NCBI RefSeq assembly: GCF_001748085.1
Contig: NZ_BBZK01000009.1
Span: 1-64,000, forward strand
Reading direction: 5' to 3'
Length of the DNA: 64,000 nt
Source: Streptomyces sp. TP-A0874
GTDB taxonomy: Bacteria > Actinomycetota > Actinomycetes > Streptomycetales > Streptomycetaceae
The notes beneath the pieces were generated by a model, which ran no database searches, was not told where the DNA came from, and was given only the letters and a program-made list of their open reading frames with translations. This document shows, piece by piece, positions 43,222-52,670 of this stretch. Positions within the stretch are counted from its first letter, which is position 1; every line of letters begins with the position of its first letter. A program made the translations under genes and the position numbers.

Positions 43222-45291
43222 GTGGACGGCGACGGGGCCACCAGCCGGAGCGGGGCCGTGCACAACACCGTGTCAGGCGCTGCCGAGATCGGCGGGCCGG
43301 TCTTCCAGGCCCAGGTCATCGAGTCGTTGACCTTCACTTCCGGGGAGCGGCGAGAACGGCCGCGCCCCCGCCAGCTGCCGAGGCCGAACGGGTTGTTCGT
43401 CAACCGCACCGCCGAACTCCGGGTGCTGACGGAGGCGCTGGGCTCGGCCCGGCTGGTGTCCGTCTCCGGGCTCGGCGGGGTCGGGAAGACCGAGTTGATC
43501 GCCCAGTGGGGCGAGGAGGTCGCCCCGCGCTTCCCCGACGGGCAGCTGTACGCCGACCTGGAGGACGAGCGGAGGGACGGCGCCGTCGACGTCAGCGTCC
43601 TGCTGGGGGACTTCCTCACCGCCCTCGGCGTGGCCCGGGACGACCTGCCGGCCGCCCGCTCGGGGCGGGCGGCGCTCTTCCGCTCCGTGACGGCGGGGCT
43701 GCGCCTGCTGGTGGTCGTCGACAACGTCGAGCACGCACCGGAGGTGCGCCCGCTGCTCCCCGGCGGCGGGGTCCTGGTGGCGCTGAGCCGCCGCCGGCTG
43801 CCCGCCCTCGTCCTGGACGGCGCGGTGCAGCTCACCGTGGAACCGCTGGACGACAGGGCCGGCGTGGAGTTGGTGCGCCACTGGCAGGGGACGGCGGCCG
43901 AGCCGGCCGCGGCGGAGCTGGTGCGGCTGTGCGGGGGCCTTCCGCTCGCGCTGCGCGCCGCCGGGCACCAGCTGCTGCGCCGCCCGCACCAGAGCCTGGA
44001 GGACGTGGTGCGCGATCTGGGCGGCGACGGCGGGTGGTTGCGCGGCGCCGACGACGAGGTCTCTGCCTCGGTCGTCTTCGATCAGGTGGTGGCCGGTTTC
44101 CCCGAACACACCCGGGCGCTCTACCTGCTGCTCGGGAGTCTGCCCTGTCCCACCTTCACCGCCGCGTCGGCGGCTGCGGTCGGCGCCGAGCGGTTCCCGG
44201 AAGCACTGGAAGAGCTGTTGAACGCCCATCTGGCGGTGGTCCACACCGCTGCCCGGGAAGGCCTGGAACCGCGGTTCCGGTTGCACGACGTGGTGCGGGT
44301 GCACGCCCGCGAGTACTCCCGGGCCCGCACCTCCCGGGGGCAGCGGGCCGCGGCGCTCCGCCGGTGCGCCGACTTCTACGTCGAGGCGGCCGGGCACGCC
44401 GACCGGGCGGTGCTCGGCGCCCGGTTCAGACTCCAGCCGGAACCGGGCGGGCCCTCGCCGTTCGAGGAGCCCGGCGTCGCGCTGGAGTGGTTGGACGCCG
44501 AACGGGCCAATCTGCTGTCCGTCGTCCGCCAGGCCGCCGAGGAGGGCCGCCATGACGCGGTGTGGCGGTTGTGCGAGTCGCTCTGGTCGCTCTACCACAG
44601 CCGCAAGCACTACAGCGACTGGATCGAGTCCCACCGGCTGGGGGTGGCCGCCGCGCAGTGGGAGGCACGGCCGGACGCGGAGATCCGTATGCGGAACCAG
44701 CTGGCCCGGGCCCACTACGACCTCGGCGAGTACGAACAGGCGCAGGCCGAACTGGCTCCGGCCGAAGAGCTGCTGCCGCTCGTCTCCGACCAGCGGCTGC
44801 ACGGGGTGCTCTGGGAGACCCGGGCGCTGGTGTGCCGGGCCCTGGGCGAGCACGACCGGGCCGTGGAGCTGTTCGGCCGCGCCCTGCTGGCCAACGAGGG
44901 CGATCCGCACGGCACGGTGGTGCAGAGCTACCAGCTCGGTCAGGCGCTGGTCTCCGCGGGGCGCCCCCGACGGGCGGTGGAGCTGTTGGAGGAGAGGCTG
45001 GCCGACCCGGCGGCCGGCCCGCCGATGCGGATGCGGATCAACCTGGCGCTGGCCGCAGCCCACCGCGCTCTGCGGGACGCCGACCGGGCGGTGGCCTCCG
45101 CAGTGACGGCCGCGGTGCTGGCGCACCGGCTCAAGCAGTACGGCAAGCTGGCCCAGGCGCTGGCGCTCACCAGCGAACTGGCCGAGGAGGTGCGGGACGC
45201 CAGACTCCGCCGGGCGTGCCTGACCAAGGCCGAGGAGCTGCGGCGGGAGATGGAGACGCCGGCTCCGGGCGGTCGGGGCGGAGCGCACTGA
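43222..45291 (+). CDS. NB-ARC STAND ATPase with TPR repeats
   Basis: 689 residues from GTG 43222 after GGAGGGGGA. The P-loop is SGLGGVGKTELI near residue 79-90, Walker B LLVVVDNVEH, and the GLPLALRAAG motif of NB-ARC switches follows at about 240. The last 300 residues are helical repeats with TPR look (ALEWLDAERANLL, AHYDLGEYEQAQAEL, ALVCRALGEHDRAVELFG). There is no DNA-binding domain of the SARP type, so it is not a classic SARP regulator. STAND proteins act as signal-gated switches. A role as cluster regulator or in defence cannot be separated from sequence alone. Confidence 0.82.
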   Translation: MDGDGATSRSGAVHNTVSGAAEIGGPVFQAQVIESLTFTSGERRERPRPRQLPRPNGLFVNRTAELRVLTEALGSARLVSVSGLGGVGKTELIAQWGEEVAPRFPDGQLYADLEDERRDGAVDVSVLLGDFLTALGVARDDLPAARSGRAALFRSVTAGLRLLVVVDNVEHAPEVRPLLPGGGVLVALSRRRLPALVLDGAVQLTVEPLDDRAGVELVRHWQGTAAEPAAAELVRLCGGLPLALRAAGHQLLRRPHQSLEDVVRDLGGDGGWLRGADDEVSASVVFDQVVAGFPEHTRALYLLLGSLPCPTFTAASAAAVGAERFPEALEELLNAHLAVVHTAAREGLEPRFRLHDVVRVHAREYSRARTSRGQRAAALRRCADFYVEAAGHADRAVLGARFRLQPEPGGPSPFEEPGVALEWLDAERANLLSVVRQAAEEGRHDAVWRLCESLWSLYHSRKHYSDWIESHRLGVAAAQWEARPDAEIRMRNQLARAHYDLGEYEQAQAELAPAEELLPLVSDQRLHGVLWETRALVCRALGEHDRAVELFGRALLANEGDPHGTVVQSYQLGQALVSAGRPRRAVELLEERLADPAAGPPMRMRINLALAAAHRALRDADRAVASAVTAAVLAHRLKQYGKLAQALALTSELAEEVRDARLRRACLTKAEELRREMETPAPGGRGGAH

Positions 45292-45497
45292 TCCGCGGCC
45301 GCCACCGGCTGACGGCCGGACCAGGGGCCGTCGGCCCCTGGTCGGCGGTGCGCCCTCCGAACGGCCGGCCCCGGTCGCCCGCCGCTCGCCCGCCCGCCGT
45401 TCAACTACGATCGCTGGGTCCGCCACCGGACGCACCGGCTGAGGCCCTGCCCGGGCCGTGGCCGGCACCGTAGCCGTCTTCCGCTGGAGAGGTAGCC

Positions 45498-47216
45498 GTG
45501 CTCCTGCTGTCGCGCAGCGCCAGGCGCCGGGCCGCGTCGGAGCGTTGGAACACCTGGCCGGCACCGAAGGCGCGGGTGCTGGGCGTCGCCCGCACGCTGA
45601 CCTCCGCGACCCGGCTGCTGGACGTGCTGAGTCTGCTCCGCCCCGAGGACGGCATCGAGATCTCGTACACCGTCAATCCGGGATCGGTCTTCTCCGCCGG
45701 ACTGGACCAGTACCTGGCCGATGTCGGAGCCCGGGTGCTGCCCTGGCGGGAGGCGACCCGGCAGCGCTTCGACCTGGCCGTGGCCTGCGCGGTGAACACC
45801 TCCATGCGCCGGCTGCGGGCGCCGCTGCTGGTGCTGCCGCACGGCGCCGGCTACAACCGGCTGGTCCAGGAGTCCACCGGTGACACCGTCTCGCCCGCCG
45901 GGCTCTCCCCGCAGGAGCTGATGCACCGGGGCAAGGTGGTGCCGGCCGCCATCGGGGTGTCGCACGAGGAGCAGTTGGAGCGGCTGGGGCGGGTCTGCCC
46001 GCCCGCGGTACCGCGGGCGCTGGTGGTGGGCGACTGGTGCTTCGACCGGATCCGCGCCAGCCTGCCGTTGCGGGACGTCTACCGCGAACACCTGGGGGTG
46101 GGCGCCGGCCGCCGCCTGGTCGTCCTGCACTCCACCTGGAGCGAGCACTCCCTGCTGGGGCGGAACCCGGATCTGCCGCTGCGCCTGGTCACCGCGCTGC
46201 CCGTCGACGAGTTCGCGACCGCCGCCGTGCTCCATCCCAACGTCTGGGCCCGGTACGGTCCGCTCGGTGTGTCCCGGCGGCTGGCCGACGCGGTGGACGC
46301 CGGACTGATGCTCATCCCGCCGCAGGAGGGCTGGCGGGCGGCCACCATCGCCGGGGACGTGGTGATCGGGGACCACGGCAGCACCAGCTTCTACGGAGCG
46401 GCCCTCGACCGGGCGACGCTCCTGGCGGCGACCGGACTCGACGAGCTGGACCCCGCCTCCCCGGCGGCGGCGTTCGGCCGCCAGGCCCCCCGACTGGCAC
46501 CCGGGGAGGACCTGTACCGGCAGCTGCGGGACGCGATCGAGGAGCACACGCCCGGCCGGTTGGCCCCGATCGTCGACAGGCAGCTCGGTGCTCCCGGTCA
46601 GGCCGGGCAGATCCTGCAGCGGCGCATGTACGAGTTCTTCGCCCAGCGCGGACTCCGCCCGCCCTCCGAGCCGCCCCTGCCCCGGCCGGTACCACCGCCC
46701 CGGTCGGTGCGCCGGGCCGCCCCGGCGACCTTCGACGTCACCGGCGGCCCGGCGCCGGACGGCGCGGTGGAGGTGCGGCGGCGGCCGGTGGTCCGGGAGT
46801 TGCACGGCCGGGCCCGGGGCTTCTACGTCGTGACCGACCGCGAGACCCACCGGCTCTGGCCCGGCAGTACCGAGGTGGTGGCACGCACGGTGGTGGACGC
46901 CGAGCTCAGCGCGGTGGACTGGGTGCACGGCCAGGCGGCCGGTGGCGAGCTGTACAACGTGCTGGTCGCCGCGCTGGGCCGGGACCGCTGCCTGGTCCGG
47001 CTGCACGGTGGCCGGCTGCTGGAGGCGTCCTCCGTCCGTCCCTGGGGCAGCCCGGTACCGGATCTCGACCCGGTGCTGTTGGGGGCCGCGGTCAACCTGT
47101 GGTGGCTGGCCGATCCGACCCGGGAGCCGGTCGCCGGCCTGCTCGGGGGCGGGTTGCGCATCCGGACCGGCGCCACGGTGCGCGAGGTGGCGTTCACGGC
47201 GGCGCCGGGGGTCTAG
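45498..47216 (+). CDS. Uncharacterised protein, GT-B / CDP-glycerol transferase-like fold
   Basis: 572 residues from GTG 45498 after GGAGAGGT. The N-terminal half (ASERWNTWPAPKARVLGVAR, then LLVLPHGAGYNRLV, HSTWSEHSLLG and DVVIGDHGSTSFYGAALDR) resembles proteins with a GT-B-like fold, like CDP-glycerol transferases; the HG and DHGST motifs are the main hint. Streptomyces homologues are often misnamed translation initiation factor. The last 130 residues form a separate beta-rich part that I do not recognise. It is about 200 bp downstream of the STAND ATPase, same strand. The function is unknown. Confidence 0.6.
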   Translation: MLLLSRSARRRAASERWNTWPAPKARVLGVARTLTSATRLLDVLSLLRPEDGIEISYTVNPGSVFSAGLDQYLADVGARVLPWREATRQRFDLAVACAVNTSMRRLRAPLLVLPHGAGYNRLVQESTGDTVSPAGLSPQELMHRGKVVPAAIGVSHEEQLERLGRVCPPAVPRALVVGDWCFDRIRASLPLRDVYREHLGVGAGRRLVVLHSTWSEHSLLGRNPDLPLRLVTALPVDEFATAAVLHPNVWARYGPLGVSRRLADAVDAGLMLIPPQEGWRAATIAGDVVIGDHGSTSFYGAALDRATLLAATGLDELDPASPAAAFGRQAPRLAPGEDLYRQLRDAIEEHTPGRLAPIVDRQLGAPGQAGQILQRRMYEFFAQRGLRPPSEPPLPRPVPPPRSVRRAAPATFDVTGGPAPDGAVEVRRRPVVRELHGRARGFYVVTDRETHRLWPGSTEVVARTVVDAELSAVDWVHGQAAGGELYNVLVAALGRDRCLVRLHGGRLLEASSVRPWGSPVPDLDPVLLGAAVNLWWLADPTREPVAGLLGGGLRIRTGATVREVAFTAAPGV

Positions 47217-47541
47217 GCACTCTCCCGGGCTCCCGGGCGGGTCGACGCACGGCGGCAGGGCTGCGGGTCCCCCAGCCCGTTGGAGGCAGGTGGGGGGCAC
47301 CGCGGTAGCCGTCGTCGTACGCCCGCCGGGGACCGCCGGGCAGCGCTCAGCGCCGCCTCCGGGCCGTCCGCTCCCGGGGGCGCACGGTGAGGGTGCCTCC
47401 GAGTTCCGTCCCCGCCCCGGCCGGGACGCCCATCGGCTCGGTCATCGGCCGCCGATCGGGCGACTTCACCCACCCGCGGGTTTGCCCCCGCCGGGGTTCG
47501 GACACGGCTGGGCAGCACGCCATCGTCCCGGAGGTTTCGGC
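47217..47541. other. Intergenic, nothing recognised
   Basis: 325 bp before the HpnR-like gene. No supported reading frame or strong hairpin was seen. It likely contains that gene's promoter; a GGAGG site at 47530-47534 belongs to the start. Confidence 0.4.
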
Positions 47542-49101
47542 ATGCGCCTGTTGCTGGTCCACCCCAGTGCTCTGATGTACTCGGAGATCTTCCTCCGGCT
47601 GGAGCCGCTGGGTATGGAACGCGTGGCCGGGGCCGCTCGGGACGCCGGCCACCAGGTACGGGTCATCGACCTCCAGGTCGAGACCCACACCGACCTGGAG
47701 CGGGAGCTGGCGTCCTTCCGCCCGGAGGCGATCGGTGTCTCGCTGAACTACCTGGCCAACATCCCCGAGGCCATCGACATCGCCAAGCGGGCCAAGCAGC
47801 TCCTGCCGACCGCCTTCGTGTTCTTCGGCGGGCACAGCGTGTCCTTCGTCGCCGAGGAGGTGCTGGAACAGGCCGAGGGCGCGGTGGACGTGGTGGCCCG
47901 CGGGGAGGGCGAGACCGTGGTCGTCCCGCTGCTGGAGGCGGCCCGGGACGGCGGCCTGGAGACGGTGCCGGGCGCGGTGACCCCCGCGGGCCGCGGTCCG
48001 GCGCCGAAGATGCTGCACAGCATCGACTCTCCCCGCCCCGCCCGTGACCTGCTGCGCCACCGGCGCAACTACTTCATCGGTGAACTCGACCCGTGCGCCT
48101 CGATCGAGTTCACCCGGGGCTGCCCCTGGGACTGCTCCTTCTGCTCCGCCTGGACCTTCTACGGGCGCAGCTACCGCAAGGCCTCACCGGAAGCGGCCGC
48201 CGAGGAGATGGCGAGTATCCGGGAGCGCAACGTGTTCATCGTCGACGACGTCGCCTTCATCCGGCCGGAGCACGGTGACGCCATCGCGGCCGAGCTGGAG
48301 CGCCGCCGGGTCCGCAAGCGGTACTACCTGGAGACCCGGGCGGACGTCCTGCTGCGCAACACCGAGATCTTCGAGCGCTGGTCCCGGATGGGCCTGAAGT
48401 ACATGTTCCTCGGTATGGAGGCGATCGACGCCGAAGGGCTGGAGCTGTACCGGAAGCGCACCAGCCCGGACGAGAACTTCCGCGCCCTGGAGGTGGCCCG
48501 GAAGATGGGCATCATGGTCGCGATCAACCTGATCGTCGACCCGGCCTGGGACGAGGAGCGGTTCCGGCTGGTCCGCGAGTTCGCCATGTCGGTACCGGAG
48601 ATCGTGCACCTGACGGTGATGACGCCCTATCCGGGGACGGAGGTCTGGCACACCGAGTCCCGCAAGCTGACCACCCGGGACTACCGGCTCTTCGACATCC
48701 AGCACGCGGTGGTGCCCACCACCCTGCCGTTGGAGGTCTTCTACCGCGAGCTGGTCCGCACCCAGGCGGTCATCAACCGCAAGCACCTGGGGCTGCGGAC
48801 GGCGTTCGGCGCGATGCGGGTCCTCATGGGGAACCTGGCCCGGGGTCAGACCAACTTCGCCCGCATGCTGTGGCGGTTCAACCACGTCTACAACCCGGAG
48901 CGGCAGCTCGCCGACCACCGGCGCCCCGTCCGGTACGAGCTCCCGCTGCCGCGCCGGCTCGACGTGGGCGACCGCCGGCAGCTGTACATCCACACCCGCG
49001 CCGGCGGGCGCGGCGGCGCGGCCAAGACCGCGGCTCCGGAGCGGAGCGGTTGCGGGGAACGGCCCGGCGAGAACCGGCTGGCGGAGGAAGTGCCGGAGTA
49101 G
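47542..49101 (+). CDS. HpnR-like B12-binding radical SAM methylase
   Basis: 519 residues from ATG 47542. The N-terminal cobalamin-type domain (MRLLLVHPSALMYSEIFLR, VSLNYLANIPEAIDIAKR and FFGGHSVSFVAEEV) is followed by the radical SAM cluster RGCPWDCSFCSAW, with CxxxCxxC near C195. The overall likeness is to hopanoid C-3 methylase HpnR. Hopanoid genes (squalene-hopene cyclase) are not in this window, so the substrate could be a hopanoid made elsewhere or something else. It is followed by 330 bp of gap, then a methyltransferase gene. The about 70 residues at the C-terminus look disordered. Confidence 0.85.
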   Translation: MRLLLVHPSALMYSEIFLRLEPLGMERVAGAARDAGHQVRVIDLQVETHTDLERELASFRPEAIGVSLNYLANIPEAIDIAKRAKQLLPTAFVFFGGHSVSFVAEEVLEQAEGAVDVVARGEGETVVVPLLEAARDGGLETVPGAVTPAGRGPAPKMLHSIDSPRPARDLLRHRRNYFIGELDPCASIEFTRGCPWDCSFCSAWTFYGRSYRKASPEAAAEEMASIRERNVFIVDDVAFIRPEHGDAIAAELERRRVRKRYYLETRADVLLRNTEIFERWSRMGLKYMFLGMEAIDAEGLELYRKRTSPDENFRALEVARKMGIMVAINLIVDPAWDEERFRLVREFAMSVPEIVHLTVMTPYPGTEVWHTESRKLTTRDYRLFDIQHAVVPTTLPLEVFYRELVRTQAVINRKHLGLRTAFGAMRVLMGNLARGQTNFARMLWRFNHVYNPERQLADHRRPVRYELPLPRRLDVGDRRQLYIHTRAGGRGGAAKTAAPERSGCGERPGENRLAEEVPE

Positions 49102-49433
49102 GCCGGGGGCGCCCGCGGCCGTGGCGCCGGCTCCGGATCCTTCCGGGTCGGTTGCCGGAGCCTGCCCCGGGGCTGAACCGGTGGCCGTCCGGTGGGTGTG
49201 GAACACCGGACGGGGGGAACTCGCCGTCCGCACGGCGGCGCGGTGGCGCGGGCCTGCTCCGGCCTGTGCCGGACCGGTGACACCCGCGGCAGCGCGGGCG
49301 CCCCCGGTCGTCGTCAGTGCGCGTTCGTCCACCGGCCGGCGCGCGCTCACGGCGGCCGGTGCGGTGCGGCGACAGCGCTGAGGCGATGAGAGCGGACGGG
49401 ACGACCAGCGCGGATTCCGGACTGGAGACCTCC
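49102..49433. other. Intergenic, nothing recognised
   Basis: 332 bp between the HpnR-like gene and the HemK2-like gene, with no supported frame and no clear hairpin. A GGAG site near 49423 serves the following start. Confidence 0.4.
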
Positions 49434-50117
49434 ATGACCACTGCGTCCATGACCTTCCCCGGACTCGACCGGCTGCTGCGGGTGCCGGGTGTCTACCCGC
49501 CGCAGTCCGACAGTTTCCTGCTGGCCGAGGCGGTGCGCCGGGAGGGCGTCCGACCGGACACGGACCTGCTCGACATCTGCACCGGCAGCGGATTCCTCGC
49601 CGTGTACGCGGCGGGGCTCGGTGCCCGGGTGACGGCCGTCGACATCGACCGCAAGGCGGTGCTGGCCGCCCGGCTGAACGCGCTGCTGGCCCGCCGCAGT
49701 ATCCGGATTCGCCGGGACGACCTCGGGGCCTCACTGCCCGAGCGCGCCTACGACATGGTGATCAGCAACCCTCCCTACCTCCCCGCCCCCGGGCGCCGTC
49801 CGCCCCGCCGAGGCGTGGCGCGGGCCTGGGACGCCGGGCCGGACGGACGGGCGCTGCTTGACCGGGTCTGCGCCGTGGCACCCCGGCTACTGCGGCCGGG
49901 TGGGGTGCTGCTGCTCGTCCAGTCGCAGCTGAGCGACCCGGACCAGACCGTGGGGCGGCTGTCCCGCGCCGGGATGCACGCCGCCATCGGCGACCGGGTC
50001 CGCATCCCGCTCGGCCCGGTGGTCCGGGAGAGGCGCGCCTGGCTGCGGCAGCGGGGTCTGCTGGAGGAGTCCGCGGACTGGGAAGGGCTGGTGATCGTCC
50101 GTGCCGAGAAACCCTGA
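49434..50117 (+). CDS. HemK2/PrmC-type methyltransferase
   Basis: 227 residues from ATG 49434. The SAM motif is LLDICTGSGFLAVYAA and the catalytic NPPY (MVISNPPYLPAPG) is typical of glutamine N5 methyltransferases of release factors and their relatives. The N-terminal PPQSDSFLLAEAV is characteristic of the HemK2 group. The target is unknown. Its stop overlaps the CDGSH gene start, making it the first gene of a coupled trio. Confidence 0.82.
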   Translation: MTTASMTFPGLDRLLRVPGVYPPQSDSFLLAEAVRREGVRPDTDLLDICTGSGFLAVYAAGLGARVTAVDIDRKAVLAARLNALLARRSIRIRRDDLGASLPERAYDMVISNPPYLPAPGRRPPRRGVARAWDAGPDGRALLDRVCAVAPRLLRPGGVLLLVQSQLSDPDQTVGRLSRAGMHAAIGDRVRIPLGPVVRERRAWLRQRGLLEESADWEGLVIVRAEKP

Positions 50118-50412
50118 CTCCACCCCGCCGAGGACGGCTGCTCGGCGCACCCCCCGGATCGTGGCCGACCAGGACGGGCCGCTGCTGGTGGAAGGGCCGG
50201 TCGAGGTGGTGCTGGCGGACGGTTCGGTGGTGGCCTCCGAGCGGTTCACCGTCGCCGTCTGCACCTGTCGGCGCAGTCTCAAGTACCCCTGGTGCGACAC
50301 CAGTCACCGCCGCCGCGAACGGGCGGCACGGCCTGCGCCGGACCCCGGTACGGCACCCGACGGCGCGGGGTCGGAGGGCGCGGGGTCGGAGAGCGGGGGG
50401 CGGTTGCCGTGA
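50101..50412 (+). CDS. CDGSH iron-sulfur protein
   Basis: 103 residues by the longest frame (GTG 50101, within the end of the preceding gene); an inner GTG at 50161 gives a shorter protein and is equally plausible. The motif CTCRRSLKYPWCDTSH holds the 3-Cys-1-His ligands of a 2Fe-2S CDGSH cluster. The C-terminus is a low-complexity Gly/Ser/Glu tail. It overlaps the next gene by 4 nt (GTGA), which strongly suggests a joint function with the haem-oxygenase-like enzyme. Confidence 0.8.
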   Translation: MPRNPDSTPPRTAARRTPRIVADQDGPLLVEGPVEVVLADGSVVASERFTVAVCTCRRSLKYPWCDTSHRRRERAARPAPDPGTAPDGAGSEGAGSESGGRLP

Positions 50413-51440
50413 CCGGGGTCGACACCGGACTGCCGGCGGACGCCGGCCCGGCGCTGCCCGAGCCGCGAGGGGACTTGTCCGCCGGGGTCGTCGCCGCCCT
50501 GGCCGGCGAGCCCGGAGGGCTGCCGCCGCCGGGCGAGGCCGTGCGTGCCGAGCCCTACGGCGATGACCTCCAGCTGGCGCTGTACGTCCTGTACGAACTG
50601 CACTACCGCGGTTTCTCCGGGGTGCCGGACCGTGCCGAGTGGGACCCTGACCTGCTGAGACTGCGCCGGGAGGCCGAGGACCGCTTCTTCACGGCGCTCC
50701 GCGCGGAACTACCCGACGGCCCGGGTGTGGAGGAGACGCTGGGCGCGCTGCTGGTCGAGCCGGCCGATCGGGGCAACAGCGTCAGCCACTACCTCCAGCG
50801 CCACGGGGAGCTGTGGCAGTTGCAGGAGTACGCGGCGCTCCGCTCGCTCTACCACCTGAAGGAGGCCGATCCCCACCTGTGGGTCATCCCCCGGCTGAAC
50901 GGCCGGGCCAAGGCCGCCATGGCGGCCGTCGAGTTCGACGAGTTCGGTGCCGGCCGCGCCGAGGAGGTGCACGCCCGGTTGTTCGCGGATCTCATGGCCG
51001 ACCTCGGCCTGCGGACGTCCTACGGCTACTACCTCGACTCCGCCTGTGCGGAGGTGCTCGCCACGGTGAACCTGATGTCACTGTTCGGGCTGCACCGGCG
51101 TCTGCGGGGTGCGCTGGTCGGGCACTTCGCCACCGTCGAGGCCACTTCCTCCCCCGGTTCCCGCCGGCTGGCGCAGGCCATGCGCCGGACGGGTGCGGGG
51201 CCGGCCGCCGAGCGCTTCTACGACGAGCACGTCGAGGCGGACGCCGTCCACGAGCAGGTGGTGCGGCGCGAGGTGGTAGGCGGGTTGCTGGCGGACGAGC
51301 CGCATCTGGCGCCGGACGTGGTCTTCGGCGTCCGGGCCACCGGGTTGCTGGAGGAGCGGCTCGGCAGGCGCCTGCTGACCGCCTGGCGAGCCGGCGCGAC
51401 CTCGTTGCGCGCCCCGCTGGCGGTCGCGCCGGGGAGCTGA
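50409..51440 (+). CDS. Haem-oxygenase-like iron-containing redox enzyme
   Basis: 343 residues. The helical C-terminal part contains FYDEHVEADAVHEQVV, the conserved EHVExDxxH iron-ligand pattern of this family, and an upstream RHGELWQLQEY that would supply another ligand. Members use diiron or mononuclear iron to oxidise small substrates; the substrate here is unknown. The start GTG 50409 is fixed by the overlap with the CDGSH stop. A short N-terminal extension (40 residues) lacks motifs. Confidence 0.72.
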   Translation: MTGVDTGLPADAGPALPEPRGDLSAGVVAALAGEPGGLPPPGEAVRAEPYGDDLQLALYVLYELHYRGFSGVPDRAEWDPDLLRLRREAEDRFFTALRAELPDGPGVEETLGALLVEPADRGNSVSHYLQRHGELWQLQEYAALRSLYHLKEADPHLWVIPRLNGRAKAAMAAVEFDEFGAGRAEEVHARLFADLMADLGLRTSYGYYLDSACAEVLATVNLMSLFGLHRRLRGALVGHFATVEATSSPGSRRLAQAMRRTGAGPAAERFYDEHVEADAVHEQVVRREVVGGLLADEPHLAPDVVFGVRATGLLEERLGRRLLTAWRAGATSLRAPLAVAPGS

Positions 51441-51603
51441 CGGCGCGACGGCGCGGAACACCGGTGCTCGGTGCGCCGTCACCGCTGCTCCATCCGGAGG
51501 ACAGAAGAAGTGACGCGCAGCCAGAGGCCTCTCGGCGCCCCTCCGCCCGTCTACGTTTCGGCTGAGGGGCAGGAAGGCTGTTCCACGCCGACAAGGAGGG
51601 CCG

Positions 51604-52542
51604 ATGGCGGATCGCAGTCCGATGAGCAGCGTGCGTCGACGCGGTTACGGCGCGGGCTTGGGCGGCGAGATGCTCGCCGAGTTCCTGGGCACGTTCGTAC
51701 TGATTATCCTGGGCTGCGGATCGGTCGCGGTCGCCGTCGTCGGCCTGCCCGGATCGGGGCGTGAGACCGCCGCCTTCGGGCCGGCCAACTGGCTCATCAT
51801 CTCCTGGGGCTGGGGCCTGGCCGTGGTCTTCGGCGTGTACGTCGCCGGTGGCGTCAGCGGCGCCCACATCAATCCGGCGGTGACCCTGGGCTTCGCGGTA
51901 CGCCGGACCTTCCCCTGGCGGAAGGTCATCCCGTACTGGGCCGCCCAGCTCCTGGGCGCGTTCGTGGGCGCCGCCCTCGTCTACGCCAGCTACCACTGGG
52001 CGATCGACCTCTTCAACCACAAGGCGCACACCCCGCGGGACCTGTCGCTGCCGACGTTCTCCATCTTCGCCACCTTCCCCGCCGAGTACTTCGACAGTTC
52101 CTGGTGGGGACCGCTGCTCGACCAGATCATCGGTACCGGCATCCTGGTGCTGCTGATCTGCGCGCTCATCGACACCCGCAACACGGCTCCGCTCTCCCAC
52201 CTCGGGCCCTTCCTCATCGGTCTGGTCGTCGTCGCCATCGGCCTGTCGTTCGGTACGAACGCCGGATACGCGATCAACCCGGCCCGTGACCTCGGTCCGC
52301 GGCTCTTCACCTACATGGAGGGCTGGGGCAGGATCGCTTTCCCCGGGCACTTCCAGTGGTTCCACAGCTACTGGTGGATCCCCATCGCCGGGCCGCTCAT
52401 CGGCGGGATCATCGGTGCCGTGGTCTACGACATCTGCATCAGTCCGGTGATCAAGGCCCGCAACGCCCAGCACGAGGAGAGCCTGGTTCCCGAGGACTCG
52501 CAGATCTCCAACGTGCAGCGGCGGGAGCAGGAAGGCGAATAG
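51604..52542 (+). CDS. MIP-family aquaglyceroporin
   Basis: 312 residues with six membrane segments. Both pore motifs are present: HINPAVTLG and YAINPARDLGPR. The Asp after the second NPAR is the GlpF-type signature for glycerol passage. The C-terminal tail is about 30 residues longer than usual. AAGGAGG precedes the ATG. No glycerol kinase gene is adjacent. A very strong hairpin follows it. Confidence 0.92.
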   Translation: MADRSPMSSVRRRGYGAGLGGEMLAEFLGTFVLIILGCGSVAVAVVGLPGSGRETAAFGPANWLIISWGWGLAVVFGVYVAGGVSGAHINPAVTLGFAVRRTFPWRKVIPYWAAQLLGAFVGAALVYASYHWAIDLFNHKAHTPRDLSLPTFSIFATFPAEYFDSSWWGPLLDQIIGTGILVLLICALIDTRNTAPLSHLGPFLIGLVVVAIGLSFGTNAGYAINPARDLGPRLFTYMEGWGRIAFPGHFQWFHSYWWIPIAGPLIGGIIGAVVYDICISPVIKARNAQHEESLVPEDSQISNVQRREQEGE

Positions 52543-52567
52543 GCGGCCAGGGGCTCGTCCACCGTCG

Positions 52568-52618
52568 GGGAGGCCCCCGGCCGGATCGACTCGGGGTCGA
52601 TCCGGCCGGGGGCCTCCC
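52568..52618. terminator. Perfect 23-bp hairpin
   Basis: Arms from 52568-52590 and 52596-52618 are fully complementary around a 5-nt TCGGG loop. It lies 25 bp after the aquaglyceroporin stop. It is the longest inverted repeat I found in the window. Confidence 0.92.
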
Positions 52619-52670
52619 GCCGTTCGGCGCGAAAGGCCGCTCCGGAAGGGAGCGAAGGGACCGCAGCAGC

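Noticed and set aside
43222..45291. A SARP antibiotic regulator
   Set aside because: NB-ARC and TPR parts are present, but the OmpR-like DNA-binding and BTAD domains of SARPs are absent.
45405..47300. A 631-codon minus-strand frame opposite the GT-B-like gene
   Set aside because: Composition and position show a shadow; the plus-strand gene has a ribosome site and recognisable motifs.
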